Below are positions 8,088 through 17,216 of a stretch of DNA of 28,122 nucleotides, piece by piece. Origin of the DNA: CAZNLS01 sp964573895 (GTDB taxonomy: Bacteria; Acidobacteriota; Aminicenantia; UBA2199). The notes beneath the pieces are model-generated. The model was not told the DNA's origin, ran no database searches, and saw only the letters and a list, made by a program, of their open reading frames with translations. The DNA lies in contig CAZNLS010000024.1 of the NCBI GenBank assembly GCA_964573895.1, forward strand, positions 1 through 28,122, given 5' to 3'. Position 1 is the stretch's first letter, and the number at the start of each line of letters is the position of its first letter. The position numbers and the translations under genes are program-made.

Positions 8088-8114
8088 TTTCATATTTAAA
8101 TTAGGAGAAGAAAA

Positions 8115-9311
8115 ATGAGGAAAACTATACTTGTTATTTTGGCTATTTCTATACTTCCGCTTCTGATCACTTCACAGAATTATGAAAATGCAGGAATGGA
8201 TTATTCAAAGGCTCTTTTTGAGAATAAAACGGCATCTGCCAGGATTAAAGCCCTTCGAACTTATATTAGTACGTATACGGATACTTCAAATAAATTTGTG
8301 AGACTTGCTTTCTATCAGCTTTCATTAAACTATTTTGAAGTCAAAAATTATTCGAGGGCAATTAAAACCGGTGAGAAAACTCTATCACTCGGTTCTCTCG
8401 GAACAGGTGAAGAAGCAAGACTTAGTCTTGTCCTTGCAAACTCATATGGCATTAAATCATATTCGGGATTCAATAAAGAAAAAGCTATACGGTATACAAA
8501 TAAGGCAATAGCTCTGGGGAAAAAAGTAAATGACAATAAAGTTGTCTCAACCGCAAATAAACTGAAAAAAAGTTTAACGGGACCTCCTCCAAAAAAACTT
8601 TCTCCCGAACAAAAAATAAGAAAGTATTATACTGATGATAATTTCAGAGGTGCTGTAAACTTCTATTCAAAACTTGATGTATCTAAAAAATCCAACGAAG
8701 ACATTGGGAAAATTTACGGATATTCGCTTTTCAAATTAAAAAGATATGGCTCTGCTCTAACTCAATTCCTCAAATTATATGAAAAATCTAAAAAAGGAAC
8801 TTATGCAAAATATATAGCCGACATCTACGCAAAGAAAGCAAAAAAAAGCAGACCTCTTTATGAAAAATCGGCCTCATTTTACCTTGAAGCCGGTGTACTA
8901 TATAAGAAAGAAGGAAGTTCCGGAAATATGAAAATAGCTTTCGGTAAAGCAAAAGTAATGCTTGAAAACAGGTATAATTACAAATCAAAATATAATAATT
9001 ACCAGAAACAGTTGAAAGCACAAAAATCTTCTTCCAAGAAGCACTCTTCTGAGATCAGATCGCTAAAAAAGAAGATAAGGGATCACAAAAGATATATGAG
9101 AAAAACATACCGTGATGTTGCAGCTCCTCAATACGAGTATGATAAACTGCAGAAACTTGAATCAAAGCTCGAATCACTTGAATCAGGCGGCGGCCCTTCA
9201 AATTCCGGTGCATCAAAAAGCGGTGAAGAACTCGTTAAACTAAGAAAGAAGATCGATGATCAATATGACAAAATGCTGAGTGGTGCAAAAGCTAAATTCG
9301 AAAAGAAGTAG
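8115..9311 (+). CDS. Exported lysine-rich TPR-like repeat protein of unknown function
   Basis: I do not recognise a specific family for this 398-residue protein. It has a clear signal peptide ('MRKTILVILAISILPLLITSQ', cleavage near 20). Helical repeat segments follow from about 25 to 290 that look like degenerate tetratricopeptide repeats ('LAFYQLSLNYFEVKNYSRAIKTGEKTL', 'GKIYGYSLFKLKRYGSALTQFLKLY'). A lysine-rich coiled coil (about 290-355) comes next, then a Gly/Ser-rich linker (357-370) and a short helical tail. The protein is very basic, more so than its neighbours. AGGAG precedes the ATG by seven bases, and the gene has its own promoter. It stands alone between uppS and the RND operon. 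A periplasmic scaffold is plausible, but this is inference. Confidence 0.8.
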   Translation: MRKTILVILAISILPLLITSQNYENAGMDYSKALFENKTASARIKALRTYISTYTDTSNKFVRLAFYQLSLNYFEVKNYSRAIKTGEKTLSLGSLGTGEEARLSLVLANSYGIKSYSGFNKEKAIRYTNKAIALGKKVNDNKVVSTANKLKKSLTGPPPKKLSPEQKIRKYYTDDNFRGAVNFYSKLDVSKKSNEDIGKIYGYSLFKLKRYGSALTQFLKLYEKSKKGTYAKYIADIYAKKAKKSRPLYEKSASFYLEAGVLYKKEGSSGNMKIAFGKAKVMLENRYNYKSKYNNYQKQLKAQKSSSKKHSSEIRSLKKKIRDHKRYMRKTYRDVAAPQYEYDKLQKLESKLESLESGGGPSNSGASKSGEELVKLRKKIDDQYDKMLSGAKAKFEKK

Positions 9312-9322
9312 AAGAATATTTT

Positions 9323-9340
9323 ATTTCCAGGAAATTTTTT
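9323..9340 (+). terminator. Weak candidate terminator after the TPR-like gene
   Basis: ATTTCC-A-GGAAAT inverted repeat running into six T residues, 12 bases after the stop. The stem is short and the loop would have to open, so it is only tentative. Confidence 0.35.
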
Positions 9341-9466
9341 GTAACTTTGAACTTTGATTTATACCGGAATTTTGTTCATTTCAGATGATATAGCAGGATT
9401 GAAACAAAGCCGGATAAGATGTGAAGGCAAAAGACTCATACCCTACTTCGAATAACTGAAATATTT

Positions 9467-9525
9467 TATACTTAGTACATACTAAACTCTTTATTATTAG
9501 TCTACGTATAGCTTTTATGATAAAA
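9467..9525 (+). promoter_or_regulatory. Candidate control region of the RND operon with two palindromes
   Basis: The 238-bp gap before the efflux operon (9312-9549) holds no ORF that I can support. Near its end is TATACT (9467-9472), a good -10 box with no clear -35. It touches the 14-bp palindrome TTAGTACATACTAA (9472-9485), where transcription would start. A second perfect 13-bp palindrome, TTTTATGATAAAA (9513-9525), lies in the leader. Such placement suits a repressor operator, for example of a TetR- or MarR-type regulator. No regulator gene is adjacent. Function is inferred from position only. Confidence 0.4.
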
Positions 9526-9549
9526 TTCCATAATTAATCAGGAGAGGGA

Positions 9550-10803
9550 ATGAAAAAATTCAAACCGATTTTAGTCATTTTATTTATTGTTGCACTTTTT
9601 GTCACAATTTACTTTCTTTTCTTTAACAAGGAAAAAACCGATGCCACTGAAATAATCAAGGCAGAAAAAAAGGAAACGGGACAAAATAAACCTGTAAAAA
9701 CTTCATCCATACCTGTAAAAGTAGTTGAAATTACACATGGAGATCTGCCTCTTAGATTAAAAATCTCAGGCACCGCAAAAACTCGTGAAAAAACTTCGAT
9801 CAAAGCAGAAGTATCAGGAAAAGTCGAAAATGTTCTTGTAAGAGACGGCCAGTGGGTAAAAAGGGGACAATTATTAGTCAGAATTGAAGATATCGACAAG
9901 AAGCTTGAAGTGGAGAAAGCTTCTGCTACAAAATTGAAGAGTCTTGCTCAATATCTAATCGATAGCGAATTTGATGATATACTTAAATCAGAAAAATCCG
10001 ATCCTGATGATCAAAAAAAATTCCTTAAAATTAAAAGTGAATATTTGAAAGCCATATCAGATTTTAATTCAGGAAAACTCTCACAGAAACAGTTTGACAG
10101 AATTGCCGAAAAATATGAAAATCAAATGGTTTCGTCCGGGTCCCTGCGTCAGGAAATTAAGAAGGCAAATGACGGCCTGGCTAATGCAATAATTTCACTC
10201 AAACAAGCCAGGCTCAACTTAAAAAGAACTTATATTAGAAGCCCCTTTGAAGGTATTATCTCGGGTCTTACTGTGAGCAGAGGTGAAAACATTAATACCG
10301 GACAGGCGCTGATGAATGTTGTAAATCTGAAAACCGTATACATGGAAGGATATGCCCTCGAATCGGAAATAAAATACCTGAAAAAAAAGACAAGAGTAAG
10401 AATTAAGTTTGACTCTTTCACTGATACATATTTTTACGGAAATATTGAATCTATAAGTCCGGAGGTTAATACTACAAACAAAACAATTTCTATCTTTGTT
10501 GAAGTTGATAATAGGGAATATAAAATTCTCCCCGGAATGCATGCAGAAATGGATGTGGAGTATAAAATAGTTAAAAATATCTTTAAAGTTCCGCTAAAAG
10601 CAATAATTGTACGTCAGGACAGACCGTTGATTTTTGTCGTTGCGGGTAAAATTGTAAACTGGGTATATGTCGATCTCGGGCCAAAAAATGATGAGGAGCA
10701 GGGAATATTAAAATTTTATTCCGACGTTAAGGAGGGAGACAGGGTTGTAATTGAGGGGCACTCAACACTTGCCCACCAATCCAGGATCAGGATTCTAAAA
10801 TGA
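9550..10803 (+). CDS. RND efflux membrane fusion protein (HlyD/AcrA-like periplasmic adaptor)
   Basis: Periplasmic adaptor that links an inner-membrane RND pump to an outer-membrane channel. The 417-residue protein has an N-terminal membrane anchor (about 8-26) and no lipobox, so it is anchored by the helix. A barrel-sandwich (lipoyl-like) half follows: 'TKAREKTSIKAEVSGKVENVLVRDGQWVKRGQLLVRIE' in outline at about 77-113. A helical hairpin runs to about 225. The second lipoyl half 'IRSPFEGIISGLTVSRGENINTGQALMNVV' is next, then the beta-barrel and membrane-proximal domains ('LPGMHAEMDVEY', 'VPLKAIIVR'). GGAGAGGG just precedes the ATG. Its stop overlaps the first permease start (ATGA), confirming one operon. 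The substrate cannot be deduced. Confidence 0.94.
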   Translation: MKKFKPILVILFIVALFVTIYFLFFNKEKTDATEIIKAEKKETGQNKPVKTSSIPVKVVEITHGDLPLRLKISGTAKTREKTSIKAEVSGKVENVLVRDGQWVKRGQLLVRIEDIDKKLEVEKASATKLKSLAQYLIDSEFDDILKSEKSDPDDQKKFLKIKSEYLKAISDFNSGKLSQKQFDRIAEKYENQMVSSGSLRQEIKKANDGLANAIISLKQARLNLKRTYIRSPFEGIISGLTVSRGENINTGQALMNVVNLKTVYMEGYALESEIKYLKKKTRVRIKFDSFTDTYFYGNIESISPEVNTTNKTISIFVEVDNREYKILPGMHAEMDVEYKIVKNIFKVPLKAIIVRQDRPLIFVVAGKIVNWVYVDLGPKNDEEQGILKFYSDVKEGDRVVIEGHSTLAHQSRIRILK

Positions 10804-13800
10804 GCCTGGTTAATCTGTCAGTAAAAAGACCGGTTGGAACAATTATGTTCTATATCGGTGTTATTCTTCTCGGTATTATTTCTATTTATAAATTATCCAT
10901 CAATCTTCTTCCTGATCTCAGTTACCCTAAAATATCAGTTGTAACGGAATATCCTGGACTCGGTCCGGAAGAGATCGAGCGCTTTATCACATCCGAGCTT
11001 GAAGGTCCCCTTTCTTCAATTTCAGGAATAAAAAAAATTAATTCAATTTCAAAGGAAGGGATTTCAATAATAACTCTGGAATATCACTGGGGAACTGATA
11101 TGGATTTTGCCCTTCTTCATACCAAGGAAAAAGTTGAAGAGACCAGGAACAAATTACCCGAAGATCACACTGCACCTGTAATACTTGAATGGGATCCCTC
11201 GTCATCACCAATAATTACAGCCATCCTGAAAAGTGATAAACGAAAGATTAAGGAGCAGAAAGAGACAGCTACCTACCTAATCAAGCCGAGATTGGAACAG
11301 CTTGAAGGAGTCTCACGAGTTGAGATCCGGGGAGGAGATGAAGAAGAGGTTTCTGTGGAAATCGACCCTGAAAAAGCATCCAACTTCAAAATTACCCTAT
11401 CTGAAATAGCATCTGCAATAAAGGCTAACAATGAATTTTCTCCCGGTGGAACTGTCAAAAAAGACAAATACAGATATACCCTGAAAATTGAAGGGGAAAT
11501 AGAAAAACCTTCAGATATTGAAAAAATCGTTGTAAAAAAATTTGAAAACCGTACGATTACCATAAAAGATCTCGGCAAAGCGTTTTACAAAAACAAGGTA
11601 AAGCAGGGAAACATTAAGTTTATTACTAAGGGAGGAAGTTCCAGACATGTAAAAAGTGATGCCATTGCCCTGCTCATATACAGGGAGTCCGGGAGTAATA
11701 CGGTTAATGCTACAAAGGAAGCTCTTGCAACATTTAAACTGATGGAGAAAGAATTCAACAATGAAATTACTTTCACAGCAATTCAGATGGAAGCCAACCT
11801 TATCATATCTTCAATAAATTCACTTAAATCGTCTCTGGTACTTGGAGGCTTACTTGCTTTTCTTATTCTTCTTCTATTTCTTCAGAATTTCAGAGACCCG
11901 ATTCTCGTCTCAATCGTTATCCCTATCTCTATTATATCAACTTTTGTTCTGATGTTCGGTTTCAATGTTAATGTGAATATAATGTCTCTCGGAGGACTGG
12001 TTCTCGGAGTAGGAATGTTTGTGGATAATTCAATAATTGTCCTTGAGTCCATATTCAGACACCGGGACAACGAGAACCTGATAGATTCTGTTATAAACGG
12101 CACAAAAGAGGTCAGCGGTGCAATAACCGCTTCAACATTCACAACAATCTCCATTTTTTTACCTGTAATCTATTTATACGGAATCACGGGTAAGCTTTTC
12201 AGGGATCAGGCTCTGACCGTATCTTTTTCACTTGTTTCATCCCTGTTTGTTGCTATTACACTGCTTCCGGCATTATCGGCTTTCAAGACTACTTTCAGAA
12301 TTGATCATAAAGGGGAACTTGATTCATTTAAAACGGAGAACACTATAGCAGGAAAATTATTTAAAGGAGTGAATTTCATTCTCCTTATCCCATTTAAAAT
12401 TATAGGTTATTCCATTTCAGCAATAACCGGAACTCTCTACTTGCTAATCAAGACAATAACTAAATATACGGCACTACTTTTGGGAAAAATATTGAAGCCG
12501 GTTTATAAAGGATTTAATATTACTTATAGACAATTTGATGACTATTACCACTCACTCCTGGAAAAATTCCTGGAGAAAAAATCCAAAGCTTTTATGCTTG
12601 TTGGAATAATAGTTTTACTTATTTTTGTATCATACCTTCTGGTAGACAAGGAATTATTACCAGCTCCCCAGACATCTAAATTTGAAATAAAGGCTGAAAC
12701 AATCCCTTCTTATGGATTTGAGGAAACTAATAAAATAGCAGATGATTTAGAGTTTAAGCTGACAACTGTGAAAGGAGTAAGATCCGTATACTCTGAAACT
12801 GGATCCGTATCTAAAGAGGCGGCAAGAAGCGAAGATATCTCAGTTAACAGTCTTCACTACATTATTGATTGCAATTCGAATGAAGAGAGGGAATCCGTTA
12901 TGAAGAGAGCAAGGGGAATTCTGGCAAAAGCCGATCTGCTCAATTATTCGATATTTCTTGAAAAAAATACACTTTCCAAATACTTATCCTCTTCAGGAGA
13001 AAACTTTCAAATAAAGGTTTTTTATGAGGATATAGAAAAGGGTAAAGAAGCAGTCGAAATGATCATTAAATCTATAAAATCTATAGACGGACTTTATGAT
13101 CTTAAGGCAGATATAGCTTCCGGAAAGCCTGTCTATAAAATTGAATTCAAGCAGGGGCTGCTCGACAAACTTAATATCACTAAGGCTCAGATTGCAAATT
13201 TCTTAAACCAGGCAGTAAAGGGAGGGGAAGCGGGAACATTAAAACAAATTCAAAAAAATTATGATATCTTCGTCAGGGTTCCGGTAAATGGGATCATTGA
13301 AGTAGATAAACTTCTTCAGCTCCAGATGCCTATTAACGGAAATATCTATTATGTAAAAGACCTCATATCCATCAAAGAACACCCCTCGATAAAAAAAATA
13401 TCAAGAGAGCTTCAACAGCGATTCTTTCTTATATCGGCAAATGCAAAAAATCATCCTCTTGCTGAAATTATAAAAAAAGCAGATGGAAAAATAGTAAATC
13501 TCGACCTTCCCATAAACACAAGATACAGTTTTGCAGGAGAGGAAGAGGAACGGAAAAAAGCTTTTAATTCATTAACACAAGCCATCTGGCTTGCTATTAT
13601 CCTCGTATATATGATAATGGCGGCAAAATTTGAAAATATTCTACAACCGTTTATTATAATGTTCACAGTCCCAATGGGATTGCTTGGTGCATTCCTATTT
13701 CTCCTTGCAACAGGAAACAGTCTAAATATCATTTCCGGAATAGGGATAATGGTCCTTATAGGTATCGGAGTTAATGATGCAATAGTTAAGATAGAATATG

Positions 13801-14096
13801 CCAATCAGATGCGAACGCAGGGCTATTCTCCGCATGATGCAATAATGAAAGCATCGAGAGTCAGATTGAAACCGATTTTAATGACCACATTCACTACTAT
13901 TTTTGGTGTCATCCCCATGGGAGTTATGAAAAGAGCAGGTTCTGAACTTCAGCAGCCTCTGGCTCTTGTAATTATCGGAGGCCTTCTTTTCACTACATTT
14001 CTTACTTTAATCCTTATCCCTGTCTTTTATGAAATTCTTGAAAACTTTCTTGATAAAAGAAGAATAAAAAAGGGAGAGATTAAATCAAATGCTTGA
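10800..14096 (+). CDS. RND efflux permease, HAE-type, first of a tandem pair (with an extra hydrophobic insert)
   Basis: Proton-driven inner-membrane efflux pump with the two-fold RND layout: an N-terminal helix ('RPVGTIMFYIGVILLGIISIYKL'), a large periplasmic loop, helices 2-6, then the same again. In helix 4 the proton-relay pair is 'VDN' (Asp409-Asn410) instead of the AcrB Asp-Asp. In helix 10, 'GIGVNDAIVKIEY' has Asn-Asp where AcrB has Lys-Asn. Both variants occur in RND pumps outside Proteobacteria. At 1098 residues it is longer than the usual 1030-1050. Between helix 6 and helix 7, residues about 505-590 include hydrophobic stretches ('VNFILLIPFKIIGYSISAITGTLYLLI') not found in AcrB. 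The start overlaps the adaptor stop by ATGA. Substrate unknown: drug, lipid or other. Confidence 0.93.
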   Translation: MSLVNLSVKRPVGTIMFYIGVILLGIISIYKLSINLLPDLSYPKISVVTEYPGLGPEEIERFITSELEGPLSSISGIKKINSISKEGISIITLEYHWGTDMDFALLHTKEKVEETRNKLPEDHTAPVILEWDPSSSPIITAILKSDKRKIKEQKETATYLIKPRLEQLEGVSRVEIRGGDEEEVSVEIDPEKASNFKITLSEIASAIKANNEFSPGGTVKKDKYRYTLKIEGEIEKPSDIEKIVVKKFENRTITIKDLGKAFYKNKVKQGNIKFITKGGSSRHVKSDAIALLIYRESGSNTVNATKEALATFKLMEKEFNNEITFTAIQMEANLIISSINSLKSSLVLGGLLAFLILLLFLQNFRDPILVSIVIPISIISTFVLMFGFNVNVNIMSLGGLVLGVGMFVDNSIIVLESIFRHRDNENLIDSVINGTKEVSGAITASTFTTISIFLPVIYLYGITGKLFRDQALTVSFSLVSSLFVAITLLPALSAFKTTFRIDHKGELDSFKTENTIAGKLFKGVNFILLIPFKIIGYSISAITGTLYLLIKTITKYTALLLGKILKPVYKGFNITYRQFDDYYHSLLEKFLEKKSKAFMLVGIIVLLIFVSYLLVDKELLPAPQTSKFEIKAETIPSYGFEETNKIADDLEFKLTTVKGVRSVYSETGSVSKEAARSEDISVNSLHYIIDCNSNEERESVMKRARGILAKADLLNYSIFLEKNTLSKYLSSSGENFQIKVFYEDIEKGKEAVEMIIKSIKSIDGLYDLKADIASGKPVYKIEFKQGLLDKLNITKAQIANFLNQAVKGGEAGTLKQIQKNYDIFVRVPVNGIIEVDKLLQLQMPINGNIYYVKDLISIKEHPSIKKISRELQQRFFLISANAKNHPLAEIIKKADGKIVNLDLPINTRYSFAGEEEERKKAFNSLTQAIWLAIILVYMIMAAKFENILQPFIIMFTVPMGLLGAFLFLLATGNSLNIISGIGIMVLIGIGVNDAIVKIEYANQMRTQGYSPHDAIMKASRVRLKPILMTTFTTIFGVIPMGVMKRAGSELQQPLALVIIGGLLFTTFLTLILIPVFYEILENFLDKRRIKKGEIKSNA

Positions 14097-17000
14097 AAAA
14101 ATAATTAACAGACCGGTTCTTGCCGTAATATTTTTTCTTATAATAATTCTGCTTGGTATCTTTTCTTTTAAAAATATGACAATAGGACTCGTTCCAAACC
14201 CTGAAGGTGGCCTCCCGTCCCTGAATATCACATACAGCTGGTCAGGCGCATCACCAGATATGATGCTTCAAAAAGTCCTGATCCCGGCAGAAGCGGAAAT
14301 TATGAAGGAAGTAAAAGGGATTTCAAAGATTAACAGCAGGGCAACCTTAAACGCAGGAACTCTCGAAGTAGAATTTAATCGTAATATAAAGATGAATTTT
14401 GCAAATCTCGTACTGAGAGAGAGGCTCAACAGGCTTCAGTATGAGCTTCCGAAATCTGTCAGGCAGCCCGTAATTTCGGAAAGAATACCGGAAAATTTTG
14501 AACAGAGCCCCCTATTCCAGATTGGTGTTTACGGGAAAAACTATAATATATTTACACTCAAAAAACTGGCTGAGAGAGAAATATATCCTCATCTCCGTGC
14601 TATTCCCGGAATAAAAGAGGTGAATCTCACAGGCGGAGTAGAGCCAGAGATTGAGATCAGGACAAATTTAAAGAAACTCAACAGGATGAATATAAGTGTG
14701 CTCGAAATCCAGCGAAAGATAAATGAGTATTTCTTTACTAATCACTCTCTCCTGCTTGATAAGAACAGCGGCGAAATTACTTTGTCCCTGACAGAATCAC
14801 CTAAGAGTATAGATGAGCTAAGAAATATATATATTAAAAAATACGGGAAGGAAAATATCTATCTTAAAAATATTGCTGATGTCTACCTCGGATATGCCGA
14901 TCTGAAATTCGAAAAAAGATTCCAGGGAAAATCTTATCTTGTTTTTGAGATTTTCAAAGAATCTGATTACAGCCATCTTTCCATGTCAAAAAAAGTAAGA
15001 AACAAATTGAAATGGATAGCAAACCGGCTGCATGGAAATGTTGAATTCATTATTCAGAGTGATGACAGTAAAACTCTGCGCCATGAATTATTCAGGCTCG
15101 GAAGAAACGCACTTATAATTCTTTTTATTATTTTTATTATACTTATTGCAATTGTTAAAGATATTAAAGCCTCGCTTCTTATATTTTCTTCTGTTTTTTT
15201 CTCTGTATTTTCAACATTAATTGTGATCCATCTCGCTAAAATTCCTTTAAATCTTCTTACATTGTCAGGACTTGCCCTCGGCTTCGGACTATTTGTAGAT
15301 AATGCAGTAGTTGTCTTCGACTCCATTCTGAGGTTCAGAGAAAAAGGAATGGATGTTAAAAGATCAGCCGTAGAGGGTGCCAAAGCCGTAATACTACCGG
15401 TATTTTCTTCAACTCTGACTACAATTATTGTTTTTTTCTCTTTTGCAATACTGTTTAATGAACGATTAAAAGTCTACTACCTGCCCCTCGCATATATAAT
15501 TGCCGTATCGCTCTTATCTTCAATAGTAATCTCCTTTATACTAATACCATCACTTAGTTCCAGGATTGATATAAGGATAAAAAAGAGGAAAAAAGATAAA
15601 TTATTTTCAAGAGGAAAATTTTTCCCTTTTATTCTGAAATATCCTTTAACAGTTATCATCCCTGTAGTTCTCTTACTAATATTCTCATATACAAATTTTA
15701 AAAAGGAAGTCTCTTTCGGGACCTTTTTTTCATGGTATTCGCAGGAAAAAGTTGAAGTATATCTTAGGTTTCCTTCAGGAACAGAATTTGAGGAAATTCA
15801 AAGTGAAATTTCCAAGTTTGAGCAAATAATTCTTAGTAAACCATACAGCAAAGAAATGAATACACAAATATGGCCCGGTGGAGCATACACAATAGTAAAA
15901 TTCCCACCTGACATAGAGAACTCACCCTACCCTCTCCAATTGAAACAGGAACTTGTAGCACATGCAACAAATCTTGCAGGAATCGGTGTAAGGGTAAGTG
16001 GATTCGATCAGGAACCATATTTCTATAGTCCCACCTCCGGGGGAAATCTACCATGGGAAATTCATATTAAGGGTTACAGTTACGAAAAGCTTATGGATTA
16101 CTGCACTAAAATAAAAAATGAACTTCTTAAACACAAAAGGATAAAGGAGGCTGAAGTTCAGACTGATATGAGATTTTGGTGGGGAGGAAAGGAAAAGTAT
16201 TTCTCTCTGCGCCCGAACAGGGAAAAACTGAAAATGTACAGAATTGAGCCATGGTACCTGGTGATGCTTCTTAATTCAACACTCAGAGAGAGCATGAACA
16301 CTCAAAAGATCAAATTTGATGAAAATGAACTTTCAATTGAGATTAAAGTTGCGGGTGTAAAAGATATAGAGCTGGATGAGATCCTAAATGAACCGCACAA
16401 TACGCCGGAAAATATCCCCTTCCGGGTTAAAGATCTTGTTGATGTAGCATTTACGACACAAAAAGGCGGTATAACAAGAGAAAATCAGCAATATGAAGCA
16501 ATGATCCAGTGGGATTACTTAGGTTCAAATAAAGCAGCAAATCGATTTCATCAGACAATTTATAATAACCTTGAGGTTCCTGTCGGATTTACAAAAAGTT
16601 TAAAAGAAAGATCCTTCAGACTTACCAGAGAAGAGGAAAATCAGTTGAATTTGGCAATATTTTTGTCTCTCGGCCTGATTTATCTGATTCTGGGTATGTT
16701 ATATGAGAATATTTTCCAACCTCTTCTGATTATGCTTGCAATTCCATTATCACTAATAGGAGTATTCATATCATTTGTTGCAGCCGATTTTTCATTCGAT
16801 TCTACTGCGTACATAGGTGTAATACTCCTATCGGGGATTGTTGTTAATAATGCAATTTTACTTATTGATAATATAAACAGACATCTGAAAATTACCGATG
16901 ATATCATTAACTCAATCATAATAGGAACAAAAGAGAGGGTGCGTCCAATATTTATGACTACAATGACAACTGTATTCGGTATGCTTCCGTTAGTTCTTTT

Positions 17001-17193
17001 AAAAGAAGCAGGAGCAGGAAAATCTGATATCTGGTCATCTCTTGCTTTATGCACTGTTGGAGGGCTGACTACATCAGCAATTCTGATCCTGGTTATTTTA
17101 CCTATTTTTTATTATCTGTTTTTCAGGCTGCAGAAATTTATATTTGGTAAAAATACATTAAAAATATACATAAAAAAAATGATTGGGAAATAA
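14089..17193 (+). CDS. RND efflux permease, second of a tandem pair
   Basis: A second full-length RND pump of 1034 residues, starting inside the last codons of the first permease (8-bp overlap) with GGGAGAG upstream. Helix 1 is 'RPVLAVIFFLIIILLGIFSFKNM'. Helix 4 holds 'LGFGLFVDNAVVVFDSI' with Asp404-Asn405. Helix 10 is 'SGIVVNNAILLIDNIN', lacking the AcrB lysine. 'GTKERVRPIFMTTMTTVFGMLPLVL' is the conserved C-terminal RND signature. It is clearly diverged from the first permease and lacks that protein's insert between helices 6 and 7. One adaptor with two different permeases recalls MdtABC, where the two pumps form a mixed trimer. That arrangement here is inference. No TolC-like channel gene follows; the next gene is convergent. 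Confidence 0.93.
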   Translation: MLEKIINRPVLAVIFFLIIILLGIFSFKNMTIGLVPNPEGGLPSLNITYSWSGASPDMMLQKVLIPAEAEIMKEVKGISKINSRATLNAGTLEVEFNRNIKMNFANLVLRERLNRLQYELPKSVRQPVISERIPENFEQSPLFQIGVYGKNYNIFTLKKLAEREIYPHLRAIPGIKEVNLTGGVEPEIEIRTNLKKLNRMNISVLEIQRKINEYFFTNHSLLLDKNSGEITLSLTESPKSIDELRNIYIKKYGKENIYLKNIADVYLGYADLKFEKRFQGKSYLVFEIFKESDYSHLSMSKKVRNKLKWIANRLHGNVEFIIQSDDSKTLRHELFRLGRNALIILFIIFIILIAIVKDIKASLLIFSSVFFSVFSTLIVIHLAKIPLNLLTLSGLALGFGLFVDNAVVVFDSILRFREKGMDVKRSAVEGAKAVILPVFSSTLTTIIVFFSFAILFNERLKVYYLPLAYIIAVSLLSSIVISFILIPSLSSRIDIRIKKRKKDKLFSRGKFFPFILKYPLTVIIPVVLLLIFSYTNFKKEVSFGTFFSWYSQEKVEVYLRFPSGTEFEEIQSEISKFEQIILSKPYSKEMNTQIWPGGAYTIVKFPPDIENSPYPLQLKQELVAHATNLAGIGVRVSGFDQEPYFYSPTSGGNLPWEIHIKGYSYEKLMDYCTKIKNELLKHKRIKEAEVQTDMRFWWGGKEKYFSLRPNREKLKMYRIEPWYLVMLLNSTLRESMNTQKIKFDENELSIEIKVAGVKDIELDEILNEPHNTPENIPFRVKDLVDVAFTTQKGGITRENQQYEAMIQWDYLGSNKAANRFHQTIYNNLEVPVGFTKSLKERSFRLTREEENQLNLAIFLSLGLIYLILGMLYENIFQPLLIMLAIPLSLIGVFISFVAADFSFDSTAYIGVILLSGIVVNNAILLIDNINRHLKITDDIINSIIIGTKERVRPIFMTTMTTVFGMLPLVLLKEAGAGKSDIWSSLALCTVGGLTTSAILILVILPIFYYLFFRLQKFIFGKNTLKIYIKKMIGK

Positions 17194-17200
17194 ACATTAA

Positions 17201-17216
17201 GAATTAATTTTAATTC
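17201..17216. terminator. AT-rich inverted repeat between convergent genes
   Basis: GAATTAA-TT-TTAATTC, a perfect inverted repeat. It fills the 21-bp gap between the stops of the second RND permease and the half-ferritin gene and overlaps the latter's stop codon. It could act as a weak two-way terminator, but the stem has almost no G-C pairs. Confidence 0.35.

Noticed and set aside
9385..9455. Possible riboswitch (c-di-GMP-like GCAAA-type motif) before the RND operon
   Set aside because: I saw GGCAAAA and short G/C patches but could not build the conserved paired stems of any riboswitch class I know.
10800..17193. Recent tandem duplication of the RND permease
   Set aside because: The two proteins differ throughout, including length and the helix 6-7 insert, so any duplication is ancient.
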